From Caballeronia mineralivorans PML1(12) (lineage in GTDB: Bacteria; Pseudomonadota; Gammaproteobacteria; Burkholderiales; Burkholderiaceae): a stretch of 64,000 nucleotides of DNA. The stretch covers positions 1 through 64,000 of the forward strand of contig NZ_AEJF01000041.1 of assembly GCF_001028175.1 (NCBI RefSeq), in the 5' to 3' direction. The notes beneath the pieces are model-generated. The model saw nothing but the letters and a program-made list of their open reading frames with translations, was not told where the DNA came from and searched no databases. Position numbers and translations under genes: made by a program. Of this stretch, positions 26,596-34,079 are shown piece by piece (the stretch's first letter is position 1; every line of letters begins with the position of its first letter).

Positions 26596-28296
26596 ATGAA
26601 TTTGAGCAATTTCAAAATAGGCACCCGGCTCGGCGCGGGTTTTGCAGCGATTCTGCTGTTGTTGTGCACGGTCGGCGTGCTAACGCTCTGGCAAACGTCA
26701 CGCATCTACGCGGGCACGCGCGAGCTGGGTAACGACTGGCTCCCTAGCGTGCAGGCTGCCGGCAGCATGCAGGCGTATGCCAACAATGTGCGCCGCACGT
26801 CATTGCGCTCAATCCTAGCTGTCGACGCGAAGGACAAGCAGGAACAACGGGCGCAGCACGACGCGTTCGTCGTCAAGCTCGATGCGGTTTTTGCCCGCTA
26901 CGAGAAGCTTGTGTCTTCGCCGGATGAGCAGCAAATCTTCGACAACATCAAGCGCGCGTGGGCGCGCTACGCGGCCATCGACGCCAAGGTTCTCGAGCTG
27001 TCCGACAAAGGCGATGCCGGATTCAACGACGCCCGTGCACTCTCGAGCGGCGACGCCGCGTCCGCGTTTGGCGACGTGCTCAAGCTGATCGAAGCGGATA
27101 TCGAACTCAACAGCACCGGTGCGGTCAAGGAAGTCGCGAGCGCCGCGTCGACTTATGACAGCGCCATACTCAGCACGGGTGTGCTGATCGCCATCGCGAT
27201 GCTCGCGGGCGTAGCGATCGGCTGGCTGATCACGCGCTCCATTACCGCTCCGCTCCGGCGCGCTGTTGTGATTGCCGAGACCGTCGCTCGCGGTGACCTG
27301 ACCGCGAAGATCGAAGTCTCGGGCAAGGACGAAGCCAGTCAGCTGCTGGCCGCCATGCGTCATATGAACGAACGGCTGGTCGACGTGGTGGGCCGGGTCC
27401 GCAACAGCAGCGACAGCATCGCCACCGGTTCAGCGCAGATTGCAGCAGGCAATACCGATCTCAGCCAGCGTACCGAAGAGCAGGCCGCGTCGCTGGAAGA
27501 AACCGCCGCGAGCATGGAGCAACTTACCGCGACGGTGAAGCAGAACGCGGAGAATGCGCTGCAAGGAAATTCGCTTGCCGCCAACGCGTCCGAGACGGCC
27601 GTGCGCGGAGGCGAGGTCGTCAATCGCGTCGTCCAGACCATGAGCGAAATTTCCAGCAGCTCGGAACAAGTGGCGCAGATCATCACGGTGATCGAAGGCA
27701 TTGCATTCCAGACGAATATCCTTGCGCTGAATGCGGCAGTTGAAGCAGCGCGGGCCGGCGAGCAGGGCCGCGGCTTCGCGGTGGTGGCGGGCGAGGTGCG
27801 TACGCTGGCTCAGCGCAGCGCGTCGGCGGCCAAGGAGATCAAGGACTTGATCAGCGCGTCGGTGCAGCGCGTGAAAACCGGCTCGCAGCTCGTTGACGAG
27901 GCGGGGCGTACGATGGGCGAGGTGGTTCAGTCAGTCAAGCGCGTGACGGACCTAATGGGCGAGATCAGCGCGGCATCGGGTGAACAGCACACCGGCATCG
28001 AGCAAGTCAATCAGGCAGTCATGCAGATGGACGAGGCGACGCAGCAGAACGCGGCGCTGGTTGAAGAGGCGTCCGCCGCGGCGCAGTCGATGGCGGCTCA
28101 ATCGAGCACGTTGCGCGAGCTCGTGTCGGTCTTCAGGATCAGTGCTTCCGATCCGGTTGGACAGACCGTCACGAGCTTCGATGCGGCACCGGCGACAAGG
28201 CGGCCAACGAGCAAGACCAAGGCAGCAAAACGGCCGGCTGCGGCTGGCAGGATTGCGCCGGTCTCGGGCAAGGATCCGGAATGGCAGACCTTCTGA
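26596..28296 (+). CDS. Methyl-accepting chemotaxis protein
   Basis: Inner membrane chemoreceptor of 566 residues. Membrane helix 1 is at about 10-32, the periplasmic four-helix-bundle sensor domain at about 35-185, helix 2 at about 190-212 and the HAMP linker at about 213-265. The cytoplasmic signalling coiled coil follows, with the conserved hairpin tip around IEGIAFQTNILALNAAVEAA near 383 (given as family signature). The C-terminus ends EWQTF, a good match to the NWETF pentapeptide that tethers CheR and CheB. ATG 26596 (MNLSNFKIG) is preferred over an upstream GTG. The ligand is unknown and no che genes are nearby. Confidence 0.93.
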   Translation: MNLSNFKIGTRLGAGFAAILLLLCTVGVLTLWQTSRIYAGTRELGNDWLPSVQAAGSMQAYANNVRRTSLRSILAVDAKDKQEQRAQHDAFVVKLDAVFARYEKLVSSPDEQQIFDNIKRAWARYAAIDAKVLELSDKGDAGFNDARALSSGDAASAFGDVLKLIEADIELNSTGAVKEVASAASTYDSAILSTGVLIAIAMLAGVAIGWLITRSITAPLRRAVVIAETVARGDLTAKIEVSGKDEASQLLAAMRHMNERLVDVVGRVRNSSDSIATGSAQIAAGNTDLSQRTEEQAASLEETAASMEQLTATVKQNAENALQGNSLAANASETAVRGGEVVNRVVQTMSEISSSSEQVAQIITVIEGIAFQTNILALNAAVEAARAGEQGRGFAVVAGEVRTLAQRSASAAKEIKDLISASVQRVKTGSQLVDEAGRTMGEVVQSVKRVTDLMGEISAASGEQHTGIEQVNQAVMQMDEATQQNAALVEEASAAAQSMAAQSSTLRELVSVFRISASDPVGQTVTSFDAAPATRRPTSKTKAAKRPAAAGRIAPVSGKDPEWQTF

Positions 28297-28329
28297 CCGC
28301 TTGATTGGGCGCTGAGCGGCTGTTAATGC

Positions 28330-28369
28330 GCTGCCTGCGACGGAGGTGGTCAAGTCCGTTGCAGGCAGC
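28330..28369. terminator. Bidirectional hairpin between convergent genes
   Basis: GCTGCCTGCGACGG (28330-28343) pairs with CCGTTGCAGGCAGC (28356-28369), with one G-U pair. It lies between the convergent chemoreceptor and DUF1993 genes. A U tract is missing on both sides, so termination is likely but less certain. Confidence 0.6.
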
Positions 28370-28384
28370 TACGAGTGCCGTCGA

Positions 28385-28894
28385 TCAGTAAGAGCCCATG
28401 TAGTCGCGCTTGCCGATCTCGACGCCGTTGTGGCGCAAGATCGCATACGCGGTCGTGACGTGGAAGAAGAATTGCGGCAGGCCGTAGTGCTGCAGATACG
28501 CGCTTCCAATCAGCTTCTTCTCTTTCGGCGTGCCCGGACGCAGCACGATTTCCTTGTATTCTCCGCCTTCGAATTGCGCGGCGTCGAACGTGCCGATGTA
28601 AGCCAGCGCACGGGCGACAAGCGCTTGCAGGTCGGCGAACGTGATTTCAGTATCGGGCCACGACGGCACTTCCACGCCGGCGAGGCGCGAGGTCACGCCT
28701 TTGCTGAAATCGGCGGCAATCTGCACCTGGCGCACGAGCGGGAACATGTCCGGGAACAGGCGTGCCTGCAGCAGCGCGTTCGGGTCGATATTCTTCTCGG
28801 CGGCGTGCGTTTCCGCCTTCCTGAGCACCTCGGACAAGGCGGTCAGCATTTGCTTGAAAACCGGGACGGATGCGCTGTAGATGGAGATGGTCAT
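28385..28894 (-). CDS. DUF1993 family protein
   Basis: Cytoplasmic protein of 169 residues matching DUF1993, a DinB-like helical bundle family of unknown function. It starts MTISIYSASVPVFKQML, the family N-terminus, and contains FPLVRQVQIAADFSKG and the conserved FFFHVTTAYAILRHNGVEIGK near the end, with histidines that could bind a metal. ATG 28894 follows AAAGAG; a GTG two codons earlier is possible. It stands alone on its strand. Confidence 0.88.
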   Translation of the reverse strand: MTISIYSASVPVFKQMLTALSEVLRKAETHAAEKNIDPNALLQARLFPDMFPLVRQVQIAADFSKGVTSRLAGVEVPSWPDTEITFADLQALVARALAYIGTFDAAQFEGGEYKEIVLRPGTPKEKKLIGSAYLQHYGLPQFFFHVTTAYAILRHNGVEIGKRDYMGSY

Positions 28895-29251
28895 GATCAC
28901 TCTTTCGGTCTTTCAGTTGATGTAAGGTGCCGTCGCGAACAAAACCGCGCCGGCCTGTTTAATCCTGTTTGACGCCTGGACGGATTGAGTTCACTGAACC
29001 GATGGTCACATGCCTGCAATATTGCTCGCGCCCGGGAATGCCTGAGCGTCGTATTCGGTTCAGAAGGGGTTAGCTTCAGGCGTAAAACTCGTCGTTGTCA
29101 TAGCGCTTCACTCCGCCCGGTATCGCTGTAACGCCGCGATACCATCGGCCGGATCTCTTTCCTTTATCCGGCTCGCCCGGTGTCGCGCCAGATTATAAGC
29201 GTGCTGCGGCGAAACCCTGCGCGCCAGGTTTCACTCCGAGTAGGTAAGCCT
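28895..29251. other. Intergenic stretch between two leftward genes
   Basis: About 360 bases with no credible gene. An 8-bp inverted repeat, GGTATCGC (29119-29126) and GCGATACC (29136-29143), lies downstream of the HxlR stop codon and could help end its transcript, though no T tract follows. The promoter of the DUF1993 gene should be near the left end. Confidence 0.4.
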
Positions 29252-29692
29252 TCAGGCGATGTGTTGGGATTTCTCGTCGAAACTGTTGCGGGCCTTCTCG
29301 ACCTGCCTGAGGTTTTCTGCTGCCCACACCCACACGCCGCAAAAGGCCGCGCCAAGACTCATGCCGAGCTGCGTCAGTTCGTATTCGACTTTTGGCGGTA
29401 CGACAGGATGCACGGTCCGTGTAATGAGGCCATCGCGTTCCATGTGGCGCAGCGTCTGCGTGAGCATTTTCTGGCTGATGCCGTCGACCCGTTCGCTGAT
29501 TCGAGTAAAGCGCATTACACCTTTTTCGGCGAGGACTTCGATGATCAACATTGTCCACTTGTCGGCAACGCGGCCGATGAGGTCGTTCACTAAAGCCTGG
29601 ATTCGAGGGTCGAGGTCGTCGGGTGGCGTGCTGGCTGCATACATCTTTGCCCGCGCAATTTGCTCGTCCGTGAACTGAGGGATTTTCTGCAT
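29252..29692 (-). CDS. HxlR-family transcriptional regulator
   Basis: Winged-helix regulator of 146 residues. The HxlR signature is complete: ADKWTMLIIEVLAEKGVM near 44-61, RFTRISERVDGISQKMLTQT, LRHMERDGLITR and VPPKVEYELT. HxlR proteins often sense reactive aldehydes or quinones. It is divergent from a short-chain dehydrogenase gene across about 155 bases, so that gene is its likely target. It ends with an Asp-Glu-Lys-rich tail. Confidence 0.9.
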   Translation of the reverse strand: MQKIPQFTDEQIARAKMYAASTPPDDLDPRIQALVNDLIGRVADKWTMLIIEVLAEKGVMRFTRISERVDGISQKMLTQTLRHMERDGLITRTVHPVVPPKVEYELTQLGMSLGAAFCGVWVWAAENLRQVEKARNSFDEKSQHIA

Positions 29693-29847
29693 CTTTTACA
29701 CTCTCCTTGCGGTGAGTATGGCACTTTTCGGTGCCTTCTTTCTAATTGAAAGTGACGCTCCTATACTCGCAGCCATCGACGCCGCCCTTGGCTTACCGGT
29801 GCCGCGGTGCGGTCCAGCAAACAACCACGCAAGACAAGGAGTCTCCG

Positions 29848-30612
29848 ATGAAGCTTGAACGAAGGACCATTTTGATCACGGGCGGGACTAGTGGTATCGG
29901 GCTTGAACTGGCGAAGCAACTGCTTCAGCGGAACAACACCGTGATCGTCACCGGTCGCGATCAAGACAAGCTCGACGCAGCCAGGCAGGCGCTGCCTGAT
30001 GTCCACGCGTTCCAGAGCGATGTCAGCAGTCCGGAAGCCATCGATGCACTGCATGACCGTGTGCTCGAGCAATTTCCTGCGCTCGATACGCTCGTCAACA
30101 ATGCGGGGATCATGCGAAATCTCAACCTCAATCGGGACCGCGATCTGAACGACGTGACCCGCGAGATCGAGATCAACCTGAGCGGGCCGGTGCGGATGAT
30201 CCAGCGGTTTTTGCCTTACCTCAAAACGCGCAAAGGCGCGCTCATCGTCAATGTATCGTCCGGCCTCGCCTTCATCCCTTATCCTGCGTCGCCGGTCTAT
30301 TGCGCCACTAAGGCTGCCATTCACTCGTTCACCCAGTCCCTGCGCGTGCAACTCCGCGGCACGGGTGTTACCGTGATCGAGCTGGCTCCGCCGGCAGTCG
30401 AGACGCCGCTGCTTCGAGGCGAATTCGAGGTGGAGATGAAAGGGCAGAAGGGCATGGATGTATGGGTTCTCGCGCAACGGGCGATAGCGGGGATTGAAGC
30501 GGGCAAGCCGGAGATTCGCCCCGGCCTTAGCAACGTGCTGAAGGCCATGAGCCGGATCGCACCGCAGCTGATGTTCAGTCAGATGGTGAAGATGACGAAG
30601 ATCGAGGCGTGA
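29848..30612 (+). CDS. Short-chain dehydrogenase/reductase (DltE-like)
   Basis: NAD(P)-dependent oxidoreductase of 254 residues. The cofactor loop is ITGGTSGIGLELA near residues 9-21, followed by NNAGIM and the catalytic motif with Ser then YPASPVYCATKAA near 148-155 (Tyr and Lys). ATG 29848 fits the family start MKLERRTILITG; a longer frame from 29746 has no support. DltE-like SDRs reduce unknown carbonyl compounds. The divergent HxlR regulator suggests induction by an electrophile. Confidence 0.9.
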   Translation: MKLERRTILITGGTSGIGLELAKQLLQRNNTVIVTGRDQDKLDAARQALPDVHAFQSDVSSPEAIDALHDRVLEQFPALDTLVNNAGIMRNLNLNRDRDLNDVTREIEINLSGPVRMIQRFLPYLKTRKGALIVNVSSGLAFIPYPASPVYCATKAAIHSFTQSLRVQLRGTGVTVIELAPPAVETPLLRGEFEVEMKGQKGMDVWVLAQRAIAGIEAGKPEIRPGLSNVLKAMSRIAPQLMFSQMVKMTKIEA

Positions 30613-30702
30613 GCTGGCTGTCTGAAGACAGGCTCGCATGAATATTCGAGCGAGCATCCAGTCGCCATACAATGCGGCTTTTCAGTCATCAGGAGGAGAG
30701 GC

Positions 30703-31107
30703 ATGTCTATTCGCCGACATCTCGTATGCACGATCCTGCCGTTGTTGATAGCCAGCAGTACCGCCTATGCCGGCAAGCTCGACTGTAAGAACGCCTCCGA
30801 TCAGTTGACGCTCGACGAATGCGCCGACAAGGATTTCAAGGCATCCGACGCGAAGCTCAACGAGGTCTATCGTGCGCTGTCAGCGAGAACCAGCCAGAAG
30901 GGAAAGGCCAGCCTGCAAAGCGCGCAACGCGCCTGGCTGGCCTATCGCGACGCACAGTGTCAGTTCGAAACCATGGGCACCATAGACGGCAGCATTCATC
31001 CGATGGTCTATGCCTCATGCATGGACAAGCTTACGCAGGCGCAGACGAAGTTGCTCAGCGCACAGTTGCATTGCGAAGAAGGGGATTTGTCATGCGGCGG
31101 CCAATAG
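30703..31107 (+). CDS. LprI-like / DUF1311 secreted protein
   Basis: Exported protein of 134 residues. Residues 1-23 are a signal peptide ending AYA, and the mature protein matches the lysozyme inhibitor LprI N-terminal domain: LDCKNASDQLTLDECADKDF, AKLNEVYRAL and QRAWLAYRDAQCQFE. Cysteines pair up in this family. LprI of Mycobacterium inhibits lysozyme, but most members are of unproven function. It has a GGAGGAG ribosome binding site and stands alone. Confidence 0.88.
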   Translation: MSIRRHLVCTILPLLIASSTAYAGKLDCKNASDQLTLDECADKDFKASDAKLNEVYRALSARTSQKGKASLQSAQRAWLAYRDAQCQFETMGTIDGSIHPMVYASCMDKLTQAQTKLLSAQLHCEEGDLSCGGQ

Positions 31108-31220
31108 CGAATGGTACAGACCTTGCTTGGCCACAGTCTGTGATTAGGAGTCGCATTTAATTGGTCTTGATGCCGCGAAGAACGGGCGCAACGCTATCAA
31201 GATAAACCCTGCCTTCTAAA

Positions 31221-31262
31221 AGAAAACGAGGCAGAGAAAACGAGGCAAAGAAAACAGGGCAG
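31221..31262. repeat. 14-bp tandem repeat, three copies
   Basis: Three adjoining copies (AGAAAACGAGGCAG, AGAAAACGAGGCAA, AGAAAACAGGGCAG) with no spacers lie in a non-coding stretch of about 300 bases between convergent genes. The copy number could vary between strains. Confidence 0.85.
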
Positions 31263-31405
31263 CACCGCGCCCTTGCAGGAGGCGCAGTGCAGCGAGAAAG
31301 GTTGACCGATAAGGCGCGGCCAACATCGATCATTTGAAGCGGTGTCCGGCTTCAATAACCTTAAGACCCGGTCAGCTAAAGATGAGTGCAAGCTATTACA
31401 CCGTC

Positions 31406-31879
31406 TTACGCCGGCGCATCGGCCGCGACTTTTGAGTAGTCGCAGAACCCCCGGAAATCGTTCGCCAATATCTGCAATAGCGCGGTGCCTTTACGTCCGG
31501 TCGTGCGATACAGTTCGCCGTCGCGACGGCCCGCATCCACGCCGATCCTGAAAGCCTCGGAGCCCGCGATCAAACCATCGATCGACGCGCTGAAAGAGGC
31601 CGGACTGTCGGGAAACATCAATGTGATGACAAGGCCGGTGGCAGCGGTGGGCACATCCGCGTCATCAACTTGCCACGCGGCGCAGATCGGCAAGCAAAAT
31701 CCCTTGAGATAACCGACCAGCTTCGCTTCCAGCGCATCGGGCAGAGCGCTGTAAGCGAGTTCAGAACGTGCAATGGTGGGAAGAACGAGCGACGCGACAA
31801 TTGCAGCTATCTTGCGCGCGGTCGCGAGTGCTTTAGTTTCCTGCGTCACTTCATGGACTTCATATAGTCGCTGGAACAT
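31406..31879 (-). CDS. Hypothetical protein
   Basis: Protein of 157 residues, not recognised. The start at 31879 is well supported by AAGGAGG seven bases upstream; longer readings to 32176 are not. It begins MFQRLYEVHEVTQETKALATAR, contains a hydrophobic stretch around 25-37 (IAAIVASLVLPTIA) too weak to call a membrane helix, and three cysteines. Codon use is like its neighbours. It is divergent from the diguanylate cyclase gene, with the structured leader between them. Confidence 0.6.
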   Translation of the reverse strand: MFQRLYEVHEVTQETKALATARKIAAIVASLVLPTIARSELAYSALPDALEAKLVGYLKGFCLPICAAWQVDDADVPTAATGLVITLMFPDSPASFSASIDGLIAGSEAFRIGVDAGRRDGELYRTTGRKGTALLQILANDFRGFCDYSKVAADAPA

Positions 31880-32222
31880 CGACGCCTCCTTATGAACATG
31901 GTTTTCCAGAAAACACCTGGCATGGGGTTGATGGAATATGATGCGTATCGCGGGAGACAGCGGTTGGGGCCGCACATTTTCCATTGAAAACCCGCCCGCC
32001 AATAATGGCGTGTGCATGACTGCATGGCAAATGAACCCCAGGCGGGTGGCGGCTAGGGACGCCGGCGATGCAACCGGCAGCGAAGCGTTTTTAATGGAGG
32101 CAGGTGGGACGTCGGTTAGACGTGAGTTGGAGGTGAGACCCGCGGGGATGCACTGATGCCGATCCGGCGGGACCAAGGACGAAAACGATGCCCCCTCTCA
32201 GGCACGAAAGACCGCAATTACA
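31880..32222. other. Structured intergenic region upstream of the diguanylate cyclase
   Basis: About 340 bases with no credible gene but several foldable elements. ACCCGCC (31990-31996) pairs with GGCGGGT (32041-32047). GCCGG (32061-32065) pairs with CCGGC (32074-32078), followed by five T residues at 32088-32092. A glycine-riboswitch-like segment occupies the right end. Confidence 0.5.
32128..32214 (+). ncRNA. Glycine-riboswitch-like leader of the diguanylate cyclase gene
   Basis: In order: GGAGGTGAGA, a stem CCCGC / GCGGG (about 32139-32143 and 32167-32171) enclosing a GCCG/CGGC hairpin, ACCAAGG, then CTCTCAGGCA followed by CGAAAGACCG. The order GAGA, stem, CCGAAGG, CUCUCAGGCA, AAAAGGACAG is that of the glycine riboswitch aptamer. 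CUCUCAGGCA is an exact match; CCGAAGG and the 3' block are only partial. It ends eight bases before the ATG. Function is inferred. Confidence 0.35.
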
Positions 32223-33734
32223 ATGAGAAAAGCAGAGCAATCCAGCTGCGTCAGCATCGCGAGTCGCATCAAGCGTGGGCTGTCGACGTCCGTTGCAGTC
32301 GCTTCGTGCGGTGTGCTCGTCGCCGGAATCATGATGGGTTTATGCTGCGTAGTCCTGTATCAGAGCCGCCAGGATGCGCTGGATCATACCCGCGACACCT
32401 TGCGCGATATCGCCGTCATTGCCCAGCGTGATATTGAGCGCAATCTCGAACTGTATGAACTGTCGCTGCAAGCCGTGGTAGATGGGCTTCAACAACCGGA
32501 CGTGATGATCTTGCCGCCGCATTTGCGCCGGGAGGTACTCTTCGACCGCGCGGCCAGCGCGAAATATCTCGGGTCGATGCTGGTCATGGACGAGCTCGGA
32601 AACGTCGTCATCGATTCCAGCAGCGACACGCCGAGAGCCGGGAATTTCAGCGACCGCGAGTATTTCAAAGTCCAACGCGACAACCCCAATGCGGGTCTCT
32701 ATATAAGCGATCCTTACCTGTCCCGCCTGCGAAACAGCGCACCGAGCATCGGCCTGAGCAGACGGCTTTCTCACCGGGACGGATCGTTTGCGGGGATCGT
32801 GTTATTGGCGGTGAATATTGCCTACTTCCATGACTTGTTTGCGGGCTTGACGCTGGGGCCGCATGGATCGCTGTCGCTGATCGGAAAAGATGGCGCCATG
32901 CTGATGCGGCAGCCTTACGATCCCAGCGTGATCGGACGAAACATCAAGAACGCCGCCACCTTCCGGCGGTTTATGTCAGCACCAGAGGGGAGCTTTAGCG
33001 AAACGGCGTCAATCGATGGCGTGCGCCGGCTGTATTGGTTCGCCAACTTCCCGCGCGCTCCGCTGATCATCATGGCCGCAGCGTCCGAGGAAGATATCTA
33101 CGCGCCATGGCGGCGCCGCGCCTTGACGATCGGGTCGCTGATGGCCATGTTCGGCGCGGCGTTCATCGCGCTGTCCGTCATGCTCGGCATGCAACTGCGG
33201 CGGCGCATGCGGGCGGAGTCGGAGCTGCAGATGCTGGCGAGAACCGACGGCCTTACCGGGTTGAATAATCGTCGCAGTCTGGGCGAGATTCTTGATCAGG
33301 AGTGGCGTCGCGCCAAACGCTCGCAAAGTGTCCTGTCGCTGTTGTTCGTCGATATCGATCGATTCAAGGGCTACAACGACACCTACGGTCACCAGGCCGG
33401 TGACGACACCCTGGCAGCCGTCGCACGATGCATCGCCGACAACATCCGGCGGCCGGCCGACAGTGCCGCCCGATATGGCGGGGAGGAGTTCATTGTGGTC
33501 CTGCCGGATACGTCGGCGGCGGGCGCCTCGCTGATCGCCGAAAAGATCCGGTCCGCCATCTGCGCATGCCGGATCGAGCACGCGGGCAGCGAATTTGGAT
33601 GCGTGACCGCAAGTATTGGCGCGGTGAGCCGTGAGCCGCAAATCGACGACGATGTGACGACGGTGATCAAAGCTGCCGACGAAGCCTTGTACAACGCGAA
33701 GGCGACTGGACGGAACAAGGTATCGACTGCTTAA
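32223..33734 (+). CDS. Membrane-bound diguanylate cyclase
   Basis: Makes cyclic di-GMP from two GTP. The protein has 503 residues: membrane helix 1 at about 20-45, a periplasmic Cache-like sensor domain at about 46-290 (SDREYFKVQRDNPNAGLYIS, then the paired fold), helix 2 at about 300-322 and a C-terminal GGDEF domain at about 335-503. The active-site motif is GGEEF at residue 419, and RPAD sits five residues before it, so the inhibitory I-site is intact. DIDRFKGYNDTYGHQAGDD is the metal/substrate region. The leader resembles a glycine riboswitch. Confidence 0.93.
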   Translation: MRKAEQSSCVSIASRIKRGLSTSVAVASCGVLVAGIMMGLCCVVLYQSRQDALDHTRDTLRDIAVIAQRDIERNLELYELSLQAVVDGLQQPDVMILPPHLRREVLFDRAASAKYLGSMLVMDELGNVVIDSSSDTPRAGNFSDREYFKVQRDNPNAGLYISDPYLSRLRNSAPSIGLSRRLSHRDGSFAGIVLLAVNIAYFHDLFAGLTLGPHGSLSLIGKDGAMLMRQPYDPSVIGRNIKNAATFRRFMSAPEGSFSETASIDGVRRLYWFANFPRAPLIIMAAASEEDIYAPWRRRALTIGSLMAMFGAAFIALSVMLGMQLRRRMRAESELQMLARTDGLTGLNNRRSLGEILDQEWRRAKRSQSVLSLLFVDIDRFKGYNDTYGHQAGDDTLAAVARCIADNIRRPADSAARYGGEEFIVVLPDTSAAGASLIAEKIRSAICACRIEHAGSEFGCVTASIGAVSREPQIDDDVTTVIKAADEALYNAKATGRNKVSTA

Positions 33735-34079
33735 GAGGCGGTGCGCCCGATCAGGGCCTCAGTCTCGTCCCTTCGCCCGCGCATCGGGGCGCAGCAAACA
33801 CTGAAGCCAAGCGCCAGACTTCCCTCGCTTGCGCGCCTCCGTAGCACGCGCCACATCAAACCAGCAAAGGGTGGTGGCCGCAAACCAACTGATCGAACCA
33901 AACCGTTGCGGGCGCGCCGACACTTCCGGCCCGCTGCGCGTGCGCGTGCGCGCCAACTCCTTATCCGACGGGCTTCAGCGTGCGCTGGCATGGACGATGC
34001 CTTAGAAAGGTCTCCCACACCGCAACAACCGCCCGACCGCGGCAGTCTTCGGTTCGATACCGCGCTTGAGGAGACCACC
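33735..34079. other. Intergenic stretch with no recognised feature
   Basis: About 345 bases between the diguanylate cyclase and the next gene. An open frame continues upstream from the next gene through most of it, but its composition (Arg-rich, no domain) and the strong ribosome binding site at 34080 argue against it being coding. No terminator was seen. Confidence 0.4.

Noticed and set aside
31221..31262. Possible CRISPR array
   Set aside because: Units are 14 bp with no spacers, and no cas genes are present.
31938..32156. 72-codon plus-strand ORF upstream of the diguanylate cyclase
   Set aside because: No ribosome binding site, no recognisable domain, and it overlaps the foldable RNA elements.
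33741..34079. N-terminal extension of the TPR protein
   Set aside because: Arg-rich and featureless, while a strong ribosome binding site supports ATG 34080.
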